A DNA stretch of 64,000 bases, taken from Tetracentron sinense. Lineage: Eukaryota > Streptophyta > Magnoliopsida > Trochodendrales > Trochodendraceae. Below are positions 43,115 through 53,340 of the stretch, in pieces. A program made the translations under genes and the position numbers. Each line of letters opens with the position of its first letter. Within the stretch, counting starts at the first letter, position 1. The notes beneath the pieces were generated by a model. It was given only the letters and a program-made list of their open reading frames with translations, ran no database searches and had not been told where the DNA came from. Location: assembly GCA_015143295.1 (NCBI GenBank), contig CM026554.1, positions 29,959,531 to 30,023,530 of the forward strand. Reading direction: 5' to 3'.

Positions 43115-43905
43115 TAAAGTGGTATCAGATCTATGATCTAAACATATTTTTCACTCTCATTTTGGAGATTTACCCTACCAGAATAAAATGGCAAAACTGA
43201 GAATTTTTTATACCTAGTTTGAATATGGAAACCCCTCTTTTGATTAAATCTCTAAGTCAATTTTGATTTTTTTTCAATCCTTTAAATCATGAATCCTTAT
43301 CTTTTTGTTACTTGGATTCATGGTTTGGTACTCTTGTCGCTATAAACATAGTTGCAAGGAAGCGATGTACGGGTGGGAAGCTCGCTTCTCTTCTGTAGAC
43401 GTAATCATAGATCTATGATCTAGAACATGTGTTTTTTCAAGGCATTTAGAGGATTAGCCAAAATTCACAATTTGCAAAAAAAAGAGAGAATTTTCATACC
43501 TAGTGAAATAGTGAAAGCCCTCTTTGATTCTATTCTCCGCAGCTCCTGAGTTTTAAACTCCTTTAAAAATCAATGAAATCTAGCTTTTTTGTTATTCGAA
43601 TCTCACAGTTTGTAGCTTTTGCGCTAAAAAATAGTTGCAGACTTCCACGTGAAGCGATGTACAAGGTTGGATTAGAAGTAGATCATCGATCTATGATCTA
43701 CAAAACGTGTTTTCATGCATTTAGAGGATTTCACAAATAAAAAATTGCAAAATGAGAGAATTTTCATACCTAGGTGAAAGTGGAACCCTCTTTGATTCGA
43801 TTCTCTAAGGAGTTTGAATCCGTTTTTTCAAATCCTATAAAACCATGAGTTGTACTTTTTGTTATTGGCAACATGGTTTTGGAGATTGCGCTAAAAGCCT
43901 ACAAA
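43115..43905 (+). repeat. Three tandem copies of a unit of about 282 bases
   Basis: Copies begin near 43126, 43408 and 43691 with ATCTATGATCTA, followed in each by GCATTTAGAGGATT, GCAAAA-GAGAATTTT-ATACCTAG, CCCTCTTTGATT, a TTTTTGTTATT segment and a G(T/C)GCTAAAA ending. Copies are roughly 70 percent identical. The first copy begins with GTGGTATCAGATC, resembling a copia PBS, possibly by chance. Confidence 0.75.
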
Positions 43906-45582
43906 AAAGAGGAATGTGATTCAAAACTCTGGGGCTTCATAGACTCGATTTCGAAACCTTCGATGCGTCAATATTCTTCAAAAATACAACTCTCTGTCCT
44001 TGATTGTCTTTTCCACTCTATATCACTAGAAGCCCGGTCGCCACAACTGACAAATAGCAACCGCTACGTTTCGAAAACTGATCCGCAATCAAGCAACGGT
44101 CCGACATTTTTAATCATGATTAATACCAACTGGTATGGGTGCATAATTTAGTTTACCATAAAAAAAAGGAAATGTGTTGGGCCATTAAACAAGGACTTCA
44201 TGATATATCACCTTGGAGTAAGGCAAGGGACTCAACTCCCACACTATGGTGTACACATTTGATACTACCCGCCATTAGCTATATATCATTAATATCTACA
44301 AATGTAGATAGTTGTATAACAAGATCAAAGAAATCTCTTTGATGAGATATCTCCAAATGACCTTACATGCCAAAGTTATTACATTAGAAGACATAGCTTC
44401 TAGACTAACATGGCTTATCCGTGTGTGTAGAGTATTCAAATGCAAATTGTGTTAACCAATAGCCAAGATTGAAAATTCATGTGAATTATCGAGAATTCGG
44501 CATAAAATTAGTAAGTCAGCAAAGTTTTGACTAAGGTATTAATTAGTTTACAAAAACTTTCCACAAATTCATTAACGTTTTGTTAAAATTTCACATTTTC
44601 TTGAATTATCATTAATTCTGAAATCTCATGATATTTTGACTTTACTTTCGTTTAAATTCTAACTGCCAATTGGACAAACTATTGAACTTGACAATCACTT
44701 ATAACAAGTGGGAGTTTTGGTTGGGTTTTCTTATTTATTTTTCCCTACCTTCCAGTACCTTCTAAAAATTCTTGCTGGCAAACCCCAAGAATGAAGATCA
44801 ACAATGTGACTTTATGGAGAAAATTTTGTTTGCTTAGGCAAAAATTTCTTGAATAACTCTTTTTTGTGTAGCTATTTTAGTTCTTTAATGTGAAATTCCA
44901 TAATATTTCATTTTTTCCGGTCCCAGGTCTAGACTCGGCTGTAAATTCTAATGATTTCACCTTACGCTTACTTTTATTTTAAATAATATATTTTCAAAAA
45001 GAAAATTTCCGCCAGCCCAGCCTACATAACATAGTAAAATCACGCCTATATAGACTATTGATCATAAAAGCTAATTTTTAGTTCATTAATGGAAATCATA
45101 ATTGTTTCAATTTTTTTCGGGTCAATCTATTTGGCTGGAAAAAAATGATTTTCCTACCATTATGCTTACTTTTTATTTAAAGAATATATTTTTTTAAAAA
45201 ATCTAAATCTTATTTGTATGATCAATAGTCTATTAGTAGGTGTATTTTACTATGTTATGTATGCCTGGCTGAGCTGGAATTTCTTTTGAAAATTTTAAAT
45301 ATTTTTCAAATTTGTTAGTTTTAAATTATGTTTAAAATTGATAATTACTCATAATTAAAATTTTAATATTTAATGCATACCCATTATATAATTACATTAT
45401 AAAAACTTTAGTTTTCTTTTTGTGATTAGTATTATTCTTAATTCTAATAAAATAATATTTTTATAACTTTTTAAAATCAAATAATTAAAACGAATTCTAT
45501 TACATACATGCATCTTAGGCATATTAGCAATGAATCTTTTACTTTCTAACTCTATCCTTATTTTTCATTTTATAGTGTTTGA
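43906..45582. other. AT-rich sequence with no gene
   Basis: 44941-45290 shows an imperfect inverted repeat: GCCCAGCCTACATAACATAG-like sequence near 45015 and its inverse near 45250 (CTATGTTATGTATGCCTGGCTG), with inner arms matching TAGACTATTGATCATA. This gives a 280-base foldback, possibly a MITE. Confidence 0.5.
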
Positions 45583-45800
45583 ATGTCAAGAGGGAATAAA
45601 TCTGATATCAAGTGGCAACACAGGATGTCATATCAGGGTAACAAGGAGAAGGCAGTTTGTAATTATTGTGGGCACGTCACATTAGGTGACGATGACCCGC
45701 CTATAGGAGCATCTATTCAAGGGCTACCGAGATGTGACATTTAAACGTTCCAAATCAAATTAAAAATGATATGCAGGAGCATCTAGCTTCCAGAAGGTAA
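45583..45800 (+). pseudogene. hAT-type transposase N-terminal (BED zinc finger) remnant
   Basis: Begins MSRGNKSDIKWQHRMSYQGN and continues KEKAVCNYCGHVTLG. This is the start of plant hAT-related transposases, with the CxxC half of a BED zinc finger. The expected HxxxC-type half is blurred and a stop occurs at about 45742. No hAT dimerisation domain follows. Remnant only. Confidence 0.65.
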
Positions 45801-46449
45801 AATGATGGTGTTGGGATGTTAGGTGTTGTTGCTGAGACGTCAAGGGATGAGAAGCAACCGAAGACATTCTAGGTTTATAGTACCGGTTGACGTTAGGTGT
45901 TGCTTCCGAGTCTATAGCACTAACATATGGAGTGGCATCCCCCCCATAGGAGTGAAGATTCTGTTATTCAGGAAATTGATGAGGATGTTGATATTCGACT
46001 AACTACTAGATTGAGTATGAAAACTTTTTAGATAGAAGTAGAAGCAATGTTTTAAAAGGCATGTGAAGCTTACGCCTTGAGGCTCGCCTCAGGGCGAAGC
46101 TGAAGGAAAACGCCTTGAGGCTCAACCATGAGACTTAATTCTAATGAGGCTCATGCCTCAAAGTGTGAGGCTCACATGACTCATGAAGAACACGCCTCAC
46201 GCCTTGAGACTCATTTTATGTTTATGGCTTACGCCTTATAAGTTAACTAAAAATTAGGATTCTAGCCACATAATTAGCAGTATTGTCAGTTATTTGTTTA
46301 TTTTTAAAAATTTATTATTTGTTTCAACTAATAACACTATTTACTTCAGATAAGACATTGAAAATAAAGATGATGATATTGGTTTCAATTACCACTTAAT
46401 TTATTATGTTTAACATATTTAAGTTTTTTAAATCCTTTATATCTAATTC

Positions 46450-46875
46450 CATAATTACAGAGCGAGAAGCGAAAACGAGAAGCCAAGCGAAAGCGAGAAG
46501 CGGGAAGCGAGAAGCGAGACTAAAAAAACTTTATGAAACGGGAAACGAGAAATGAGATATAGGTTCCTCATTCTCATTATGTTATTTATGGGTAGCTATA
46601 CCTTTAATTTTATCTTACATAAGATTTTTATGGAAAAGCAGGTGCCTTAGGTTTCAAATCAACGATACTTGCTTAGAGTCTACACCCTAAGCTACAGATT
46701 ATAGTCTACCACATCACTTCACACATATAATTCCCTTTGACTAATAAATGAGACGTGATGAAAGTGAGCTTCCTAGGAAGCGAGTCTGTCCAAGGAAGCG
46801 AGTTTGTCCGATGTGTCCGATGAAGCGAGTTTGGGAAACGAGCTTCCTAGGAAGCGAGCTTCCCACCCTGGACAT
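46450..46875. repeat. AAGCGAG-rich nested repeat
   Basis: Begins with AGAAGCGAGAAGCGAGAC-type repeats (46461-46525) and ends with TTCCTAGGAAGCGAG repeated four times (46770-46865). A related GGGAAGCTCGCTTCTC lies at 43376. Probably a nested element; its ends are not clear. Confidence 0.5.
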
Positions 46876-47169
46876 AGACTATGTCTAAATCACACTAATT
46901 TCCCTAGTAGACGTTGCAAAAACTTGAACTTATTGGCCTAGCTACAATATAGTCCATGACTTCTTTGCAACTTTTTACTAAAATTCTAGATCCACCACAT
47001 AAATTGATGATTGAACATCTTCAATATATATATGAAAAAAAAGTAAGTCTAAATTTCAGCATTCACATTCACTTGCCCTTATATTTATTTTTTTGAGAGT
47101 TAAATAACTATACAATATTTCTTATGTGTATGCGGGCGTCCTACATGAATACAAATATATGTATGCATA

Positions 47170-47171
<2 letters not shown>

Positions 47172-47217
<46 letters not shown>

Positions 47218-47220
47218 GAG
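47172..47220 (+). repeat. CT/TA microsatellite
   Basis: (CT)n at 47172-47201 followed by (TA)n to 47216. A matching (TA)n lies at 47650-47680. Confidence 0.95.
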
Positions 47221-47228
47221 GGAGAGAG

Positions 47229-47646
47229 AGAGTAGCATTCCAATGAGTCATGCTCATTAAAGCCTTTAATGGACGGTCCCTAACAACGTGACATGTGGTG
47301 GGTTGCTCTAAAATTCAACCGTTGGATGTCAAGACTGGTCTATTAAGAGACACGTGGTAAAATTTCAGTTCGATCAGACATTTATAAACCATCCGATTGA
47401 AGATGGGAAGATTAGCTACTTCTATAACCTAGATAGGGTAGTGAACCCTAGGGGGTTAATGTTGATAAACTAGGGTCTAATCAAACGGTCTAAACACGTC
47501 CAATCAGACTAATTATTTGACAGGTGTCTCTCAATGGACCCACCTCAACATCCAACCGTCAGATTTAAAAAAAGATTGCCACATGTCATCTTTCTAGAGA
47601 AACCGCTCATTAAAAGCTTTAATGAGCATAGCTCATTAGCATCCTT

Positions 47647-47648
<2 letters not shown>
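47229..47648. mobile_element. Long-hairpin MITE in a (TA)n tract
   Basis: Terminal arms ATGCTCATTAAAGC(C/T)TTTAAT are inverted at 47251-47272 and 47607-47628. Inner parts also pair: CAACCGTTGGATGTCAAGAC and AGAGACACGTGG on the left with the inverse of GTCTCTC, ACATCCAACCGTCAG on the right. Most of the 420 bases can fold into one hairpin. No coding capacity. Insertion between TA repeats hides any TA-type duplication. Confidence 0.75.
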
Positions 47649-47681
<33 letters not shown>

Positions 47682-47860
47682 CTTTCATTAGCTTTTAATT
47701 TTTTTTGTAATTTTTTTATATTTTATTTATTTGTTAAAATGAGAGAGCATGAGGATTTCTTGTGAGGCTTAAGCATCACGCCTTGAGGCTTACGCCTCAC
47801 GCATCTTGAGGTCCTAACGCCTTGCCTCACGCTTTCAAATTTTAAAACATTAAGTAGAAG

Positions 47861-49250
47861 TCTTATGTTAGTCAACTTCTACCAAAATATAATAAATGAA
47901 GTACATCTCCTCAGATAAGGAAGATCCCAATTTACAACAGGTTGATAAGGAGGCTAATTTTCAGATAGCTCTACGACAAAGCATGAATAATTTTTGAACT
48001 AAGGAAGGAGCCCCAACGTAAGCCTTCGATTATTGTTATTCTAATGGTTTGATTGGGTATTAATGACTAAACATTGTGTTATAAAATTTCAATTCACCTA
48101 CTAAGAGTATTTGGATGTATTAAAAATTTTAAGTATGTTATATTCATGAATGAAATACGATGCACCTTTGCAAGAGCATCTTTTCTCCATTCCAAATGCA
48201 TCTCTTATGTAATTTAGTCTTATTTTCATTGTTTGTTCCCTATTATTTTTTTCTCTAGCATTTTATGAAGTTCCAAATAATTTTCATGTTTTTCCTACTT
48301 TTTTTAATTCTCAATCAACGGAAAAAAAAATCCCAAACTTCAGTGCAAAACTTTGGTAATTCGGCCGAAGTTCCATTCATCTTGACCTGCGAATTTGAAC
48401 CTGAAAACATTGACCATGGCAGCCAAAAAACATGAAAATAAATGCTTTATAAGTAAAACATTGATTGAACCTACCTTCATAAACATGGATAAAAAAAACC
48501 CATACATTAAACAAGGCAGTTCGGGACCTTTACCGGATAGACCATGAAGCGAGACAGTTGGGGAGCTTTACAGGACAGACCTGTGACCTAGTCATAACTT
48601 GGCATTGTTGTCATGGTTACCATCCTGTCTATACAATAAAATATTCCAAAAGCTACCACATAATTCATAGGCTAACCCCTCATTATAACCTTTCCTGATG
48701 TTCCATTAATGCCGTAAAAAAAAAGTATCTATTAAGTCCTTGACTTGATAATATATCTGCACATTGATATACTGAACTACAATGAAAGCAGACATCCAAC
48801 TCAGGCTTCTAAAATTTTCGGATAAAAGAGACTACAGATTGCATACATTGAAAGAGAATGTGCCATTGAACAACGAAGTAAAATCAACACTTCAAGAACA
48901 CCAATAGTCCTCAAAGAAGAGCAAAACAGTTGCATTATAAGTTCGGCTAATGATAAAAGCTAATTTTTGTGTTTGAAATGCTGCACAATGAGTTGTTTAC
49001 TGCAAATAATTCTCTAGCTTTAAATTTATTCTCTAAAAATGAAAATGAGGAGAAATTATTTCTGAGAAAAATCTTCTTTTCTGAAACATTTTCCCTCCGA
49101 ACAAACAAAAGCCTAAATAGAAAAAACTAAAATAACAACAAAGTAAAGGGAAGGTCCAAATCCCACAATAATTTCCAGATACAAACACAAAAACAATAAT
49201 CAGAACTTAATGAACATCCATAATTCTCAAAAGGGTATACCAATCCATCG
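47861..49250. other. Region downstream of the EF-hand exon; no exon recognised
   Basis: AT-rich. No stretch on the minus strand resembles the missing C-terminal EF-hands of the gene at 49280-49829, which would be expected here or beyond. Confidence 0.5.
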
Positions 49251-49279
49251 TTAACTCTTCAAAACAAAAAAAAACTCAC

Positions 49280-49829
49280 CTAAATTCCGAGCCCAACTGG
49301 GCGGCTCATATTCGGTGAAGGAAACGAAACCATCATGATTTTTATCATGAAGCTCCATATCCCTCTCAGTCCGATGCATCACCTGCGTCTCCGCCTGCCT
49401 CAAATTCCAGTCCGTCAACTCGGATTCGCTGACAAAGCCATCAACCGGGTCAAGATCAAGCCTCGGAAACAGCAATACCAACCTGTTGGTGACATTAAAG
49501 CGGTCCTGATCGTTCAAGTAATCCTCTGCGTTCATGAAATCTTCCCATTCAGGTTGGGATTCGGCACCTGGGGCTTCCACAAACTCCTTATGGGTGTGCT
49601 CGAAATAGCGTTTTTCCCATTCTTTGTCCTCGCGGTGGCGTTCAATGTCGGCGACAAGGGGGTCGAATGCGACGGATTCGTGGTGTTTGTCGCCGGCGGA
49701 GAAAGGGAAGGTGGAGCGGAGCTTGAGGCGACGGTGGCGGTGGTTTGGGGGTTCCTTGGGAGAGTGAGAGATGAGAAAGAGAAGGAAGACAGCTACTGTT
49801 ATGTAAATTATTACAGAGGCCTTGCCCAT
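49280..49829 (-). CDS. Reticulocalbin/calumenin-like EF-hand protein, first exon
   Basis: Best candidate for a real host gene. ATG at 49829 in good context (GAAAATGGG). Residues 5-22 form a hydrophobic signal or anchor segment, then a basic stretch (HRHRRLKLR) and a luminal-type acidic domain. Two EF-hands: one atypical, DLDPVDGFVSESELTDW (one residue longer than the canonical loop), and one canonical, DKNHDGFVSFTEYEPPSW. This fits plant ER/secretory-pathway calcium-binding proteins of the reticulocalbin group. The exon ends at AATTTAG|GTGAGT (donor at 49279). The remaining exons, which should hold more EF-hands, were not found down to the gap. Codon use is GC-richer than its surroundings, as in plant genes. 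Confidence 0.8.
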
Positions 49830-50234
49830 TTTCCTCCCTCTCCTCTGATCTCTTCACAGATTTTCCCTTCTCACTTCTCACTGAGAGAGAGAGTCTGGTG
49901 TTGACGTTTTGGACTGGGAATCAAAGCATCAAGAGTGTAATTGGAGGTCGCAGTGAGCAGGGAATGGGAAAGTCGTAGATTTGATGCAAACTCTTTTTTG
50001 ACTTGTGATTCTCTAAGGTTTTAACCGGACTCGAGGAGTCCGGTTACGCTCCTGGGGTCACCATGTGTCCATTTTGACACCCCTAACTGTGATTAAGATT
50101 CATCCACCCCTAAGGTTCGCCCACTTATCAATTATCCTTCGTTTTTAGAAAAAAATATTAAAAGTGTTTTAACCTTAGGAGTTACCGATCTAAAAAAAAG
50201 TGAATTTTAACCGGGATTTAAAAACGGGGGGTGT
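49830..50234. other. Upstream region of the EF-hand gene and a repeat unit
   Basis: Pyrimidine/purine-rich leader (49840-49900, GAGAGAGAG on the plus strand). 50085-50170 is a minus-strand copy of the dispersed unit at 23904 (AAGATTCATCCACCCCTAAG). No clear TATA box. Confidence 0.4.
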
Positions 50235-50350
50235 AGCCTGAGTAGCTGAAGGACAAATTGTAAACGTAGAGGTCTCGAGGTCAATTTCTAGGCTCCCCTC
50301 AATATCGGTTGTATGGTATGAAGGTATTCCCTATGCGTTTATCGAAAGAA
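50235..50350 (+). mobile_element. Possible SINE
   Basis: GTGTAGCCTGAGTAGCTGAA resembles an A box region and GTCTCGAGGTCAATTTC a B box, about 35 bases apart. No poly(A) tail or target duplication visible. Confidence 0.3.
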
Positions 50351-51929
50351 GACCAAGTTTTAAAAAAAATAGTATTTTTTTCTAAAATCCAAGGATAGGT
50401 AAGTGACCCTAAGGTGACATCAGTTGGGTCTGGTTGGTTATAACTGTAGAGATTATGTCTCTTTCTTTTTTATTTTTATAATGTAATGTACGGTTTCGAA
50501 GGGTTAGCTATTTGTAAACACTCCATTGCCTTTTGTAATTTTGTGTTATGCCCCACTAATTTTAAAATCATTTGCAAATCCACTTTTCCATCCATAACTT
50601 AGTTAATGAGTTTTAAATTTTTTATGAAATGGTCATTTTAACCTTTTTTTTTTTTTTTTAATTTCAAAGAGATTTCTAAAACCTCCTTATCCTATAACCA
50701 TAGTTAATTTCAGAGAGATTTGTAGCATGTCATAACCATTGTATAGAATTTGTGGGAGATCAAATCACAGTCAATCGCAGATTGAACTATCCGGAGTTCA
50801 ATCGCACCCACAGGTCAACATGTGTCCCTTTTCATCCCAATTAATTGTGGTTAAGATTCACCAACCTTTAGAGTTCAACAATCTAACCTTGATGAAATTC
50901 TCTTTTACATGCATTAAGTCTTGAATAATACTTTCTCTAGGCGTCAATCAAGCCCGGGAGAGTGTGTAAAGAGCTTGAGTTGAAAGTCTCCTAGAGGAGA
51001 ATGATAATCGATAAAAAAAAAATTAACAAAAATACTCAAGTAGGTTTCCCTTCTATTTTATCTTTACTAAATTTCTTTTATAATGAATTGTTTTGGACAA
51101 ACTTTTGATAAATTGTTTGATCCCCAAAAATTACAGGGTTTAATAAACCTTAGTGAAATTATCATGATTTGTTTGAATTGATAATTCTAAAAATCATAGT
51201 GTTTAATAATCTATAATATGATTTTAATTAATTATATGATTAAATAATTTTCAAAATATTATAGGGTTTAGAAAACCCTAATAAAATCTACTTTCTTTGA
51301 CTTGATATTTGTACCAAAAGTTATTGAGTTGATAACCCTTAAATTTTTATTTTTGAAAATTGAGATTCTTTTTTTCACAACTAAATCGGATGTGATTTGT
51401 AATTAATATATTAGTTAAATATATTCAACATATATTTAAGTTTAATTATTAATATTAATAAATTAACATGTCACATAGGAGTTTTAACTCTGTGAAAATT
51501 TTGAGTTTTTATTAATTAATAATTTGAAATACTATCTAAGAAATTTTAATGTTACTCATTTAATCAAATAGTTTAGGGAATTTGGTTAGAACCTGAAAAG
51601 AGTGGTGGTGGTTAGTTTTTTTATGAATTTATATTTGATGATCTGAGATATTATTTGAGACAGTTAATCTTGTGATAAGAATTTTGTCTTGAGATAAGTT
51701 GTGGTTAAGATATGTTGAGAGCATAAATGAAGATTCGACATTAATGATTAAGTTGTGGTTGAAATATGTTGAGAGCATAAATGAAGATTTGGCATACAAT
51801 CATGTGTGATCTTAGATTCGACATATAACCACGTGTTAAAAATCACGATTATGTCTATGTGTTGCAACTTTGATTAATAGCTTGCAATCACGAATATAAA
51901 TCATAATCAATAAGTCGATCTTTAGTAGT
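50351..51929. other. AT-rich sequence with repeat unit copies
   Basis: 50385-50405 and 50818-50900 carry further pieces of the dispersed unit found at 23904. A poly(T) tract lies at about 50647-50661. 51670-51790 has a roughly 65-base tandem duplication (AAGTTGTGGTTGA-ATATGTTGAGAGCATAAATG). No gene. Confidence 0.45.
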
Positions 51930-52200
51930 GTTTGGTGTTGTGAGGATGGGAAACAATGGCACTTCAAAAATTGTGGGGATAGGTGATGTGTGTACTGGGA
52001 CCAATATTGTTGGGTGCAAATGGGTCCTCACGGATGGGAGATATGTACCTGACCTATGTTTGAATTTAATTTTTGTAGGAAAGTTAGATGAGGAAAGTTA
52101 TAATCACTTTGTAATGGACAATGAAAGCTTACCAGAGGGTCTCTTGTGGTGGCAAGAGGAAAGAAGTGCTTCACTTAGTACAAGACACAAGCACAACTCA
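51930..52200 (+). pseudogene. Ty1/copia protease to pre-integrase fragment
   Basis: Reads VRMGNNGTSKIVGIGDVCTG and VLTDGRYVPDLCLNLIFVGK, the conserved segment after the copia protease active site, then KLDEESYNHF and WWQEERSASL toward the pre-integrase region. No LTRs or further coding parts nearby. Confidence 0.75.
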
Positions 52201-53340
52201 CCTAACGGGAGACTAAACTTGACTTCATCTTCTGCATCTATGCAAGTTCAAAGCAATGTTACCTAGTTCACTTTGTACAAGACACAAGCACAACTATGCA
52301 AGTTCGAAGCAATGTTACTTAGTTCGTTGGTTCGCTCGATTCGAATTCGGGTTTGCGGTTCGCAGTTCACTATTTTAGAGTGAACCTGATTCATTAGGGG
52401 TAGGATGAGATAATTCGTTTCTCGGTTCGCTTAGGTTCTTTAGTCTGGTTCGCTATTTAAGCATGTAAAACAAATATATATTTTATAATATATTATAAAA
52501 ATATATATCAGGACGATGAGAAGAGTACTACGAGGAAGCATAAGGTGATCCCCTGAAATCAGAGTGTCAAGAGGAGGATTACTCGGATCACTTTCCACTA
52601 TTGATTAGTTTTATTTATTAGATAGCAGATTTAGATATTTAATTTTAAGGATTTTAAGAGACATGTAATATATTTTATTATGATGATGTTTAGGTTTACA
52701 TTGATGGTTTGTAAATCATGATGGATGATTCAACAATTATGATTTAATTAGTTATGAATTTTCGATATTGATGATGTTTAAGATATTTCAGGTTCATATT
52801 TTAGTATGTCTTGTATGCTCTTGTTAAGATAAAATGTCTCAGGATGAGATTTCAAGATAATGCAATGTTTTTGAGTCAAAGTTCCACTAAGGATCTAGGT
52901 GGGATTTTGGCGCGTGACAATCAACTAGGCAATGAACACAATTATTTAAAGGCGTACATTTTATGTTGGGAAGGAGTTGCTTCTTGGAAAGAATTTGAAG
53001 GCCCTTCTCACTTATGTGTCACATCCATTTATGCCAAAATAAGTAGAGGAATCTTTCTCTATTGTATTCACTTCAAACCGGGGTTACCAAGTTCGTTGTA
53101 TGCTATAGCGAACCATGAACCGGATGGACGAACCCTAACTAGTTCGTAGTTCGGAGTGGTTTGTGAAATTGAGCGAACACAGTGGTTTCAAAATGTCTTG
53201 GTTTGTCAATTTTTTAAATCAAATTTACTGCTATTTTTCTTTGGGTTTGGCAAATTTATACTTTGAGTTCACAAACCGATTCATTAAAAGACATTTTAAG
53301 GGTTTTTTTAATAAGTATTTGTAATATATTATTTACATGC
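52201..53340. other. Unassigned repeats, no gene
   Basis: ACAAGACACAAGCACAACT is duplicated at 52180 and 52276. 52320-52450 and 53080-53200 are rich in AGTTCG/GGTTCGC, suggesting the two ends of an unclassified element of about 0.9 kb. Confidence 0.35.

Larger units (their letters stand above)
46045..47851. mobile_element. Mutator-like non-autonomous element with 9-bp TSD
   Basis: Flanked by the perfect 9-base duplication AAGTAGAAG (46036-46044 and 47852-47860). The 12-base AATGTTTTAAAA occurs at both ends in inverse orientation. Subterminal parts are rich in GCCTTGAGGC, CGCCTCACGC and their complements at both ends. No transposase coding. A 9-bp duplication is typical of the Mutator superfamily. 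Two other repeats are nested inside (46450-46875 and 47229-47648). Confidence 0.7.

Noticed and set aside
43126-43145. Copia primer binding site (TGGTATCAGA)
   Set aside because: Only ten bases match and the segment is part of a three-copy tandem repeat with no LTR upstream or gag downstream.
49335-49904. Plus-strand open frame of 189 codons
   Set aside because: It is the antisense shadow of the EF-hand exon, which has the conserved motifs and splice donor.
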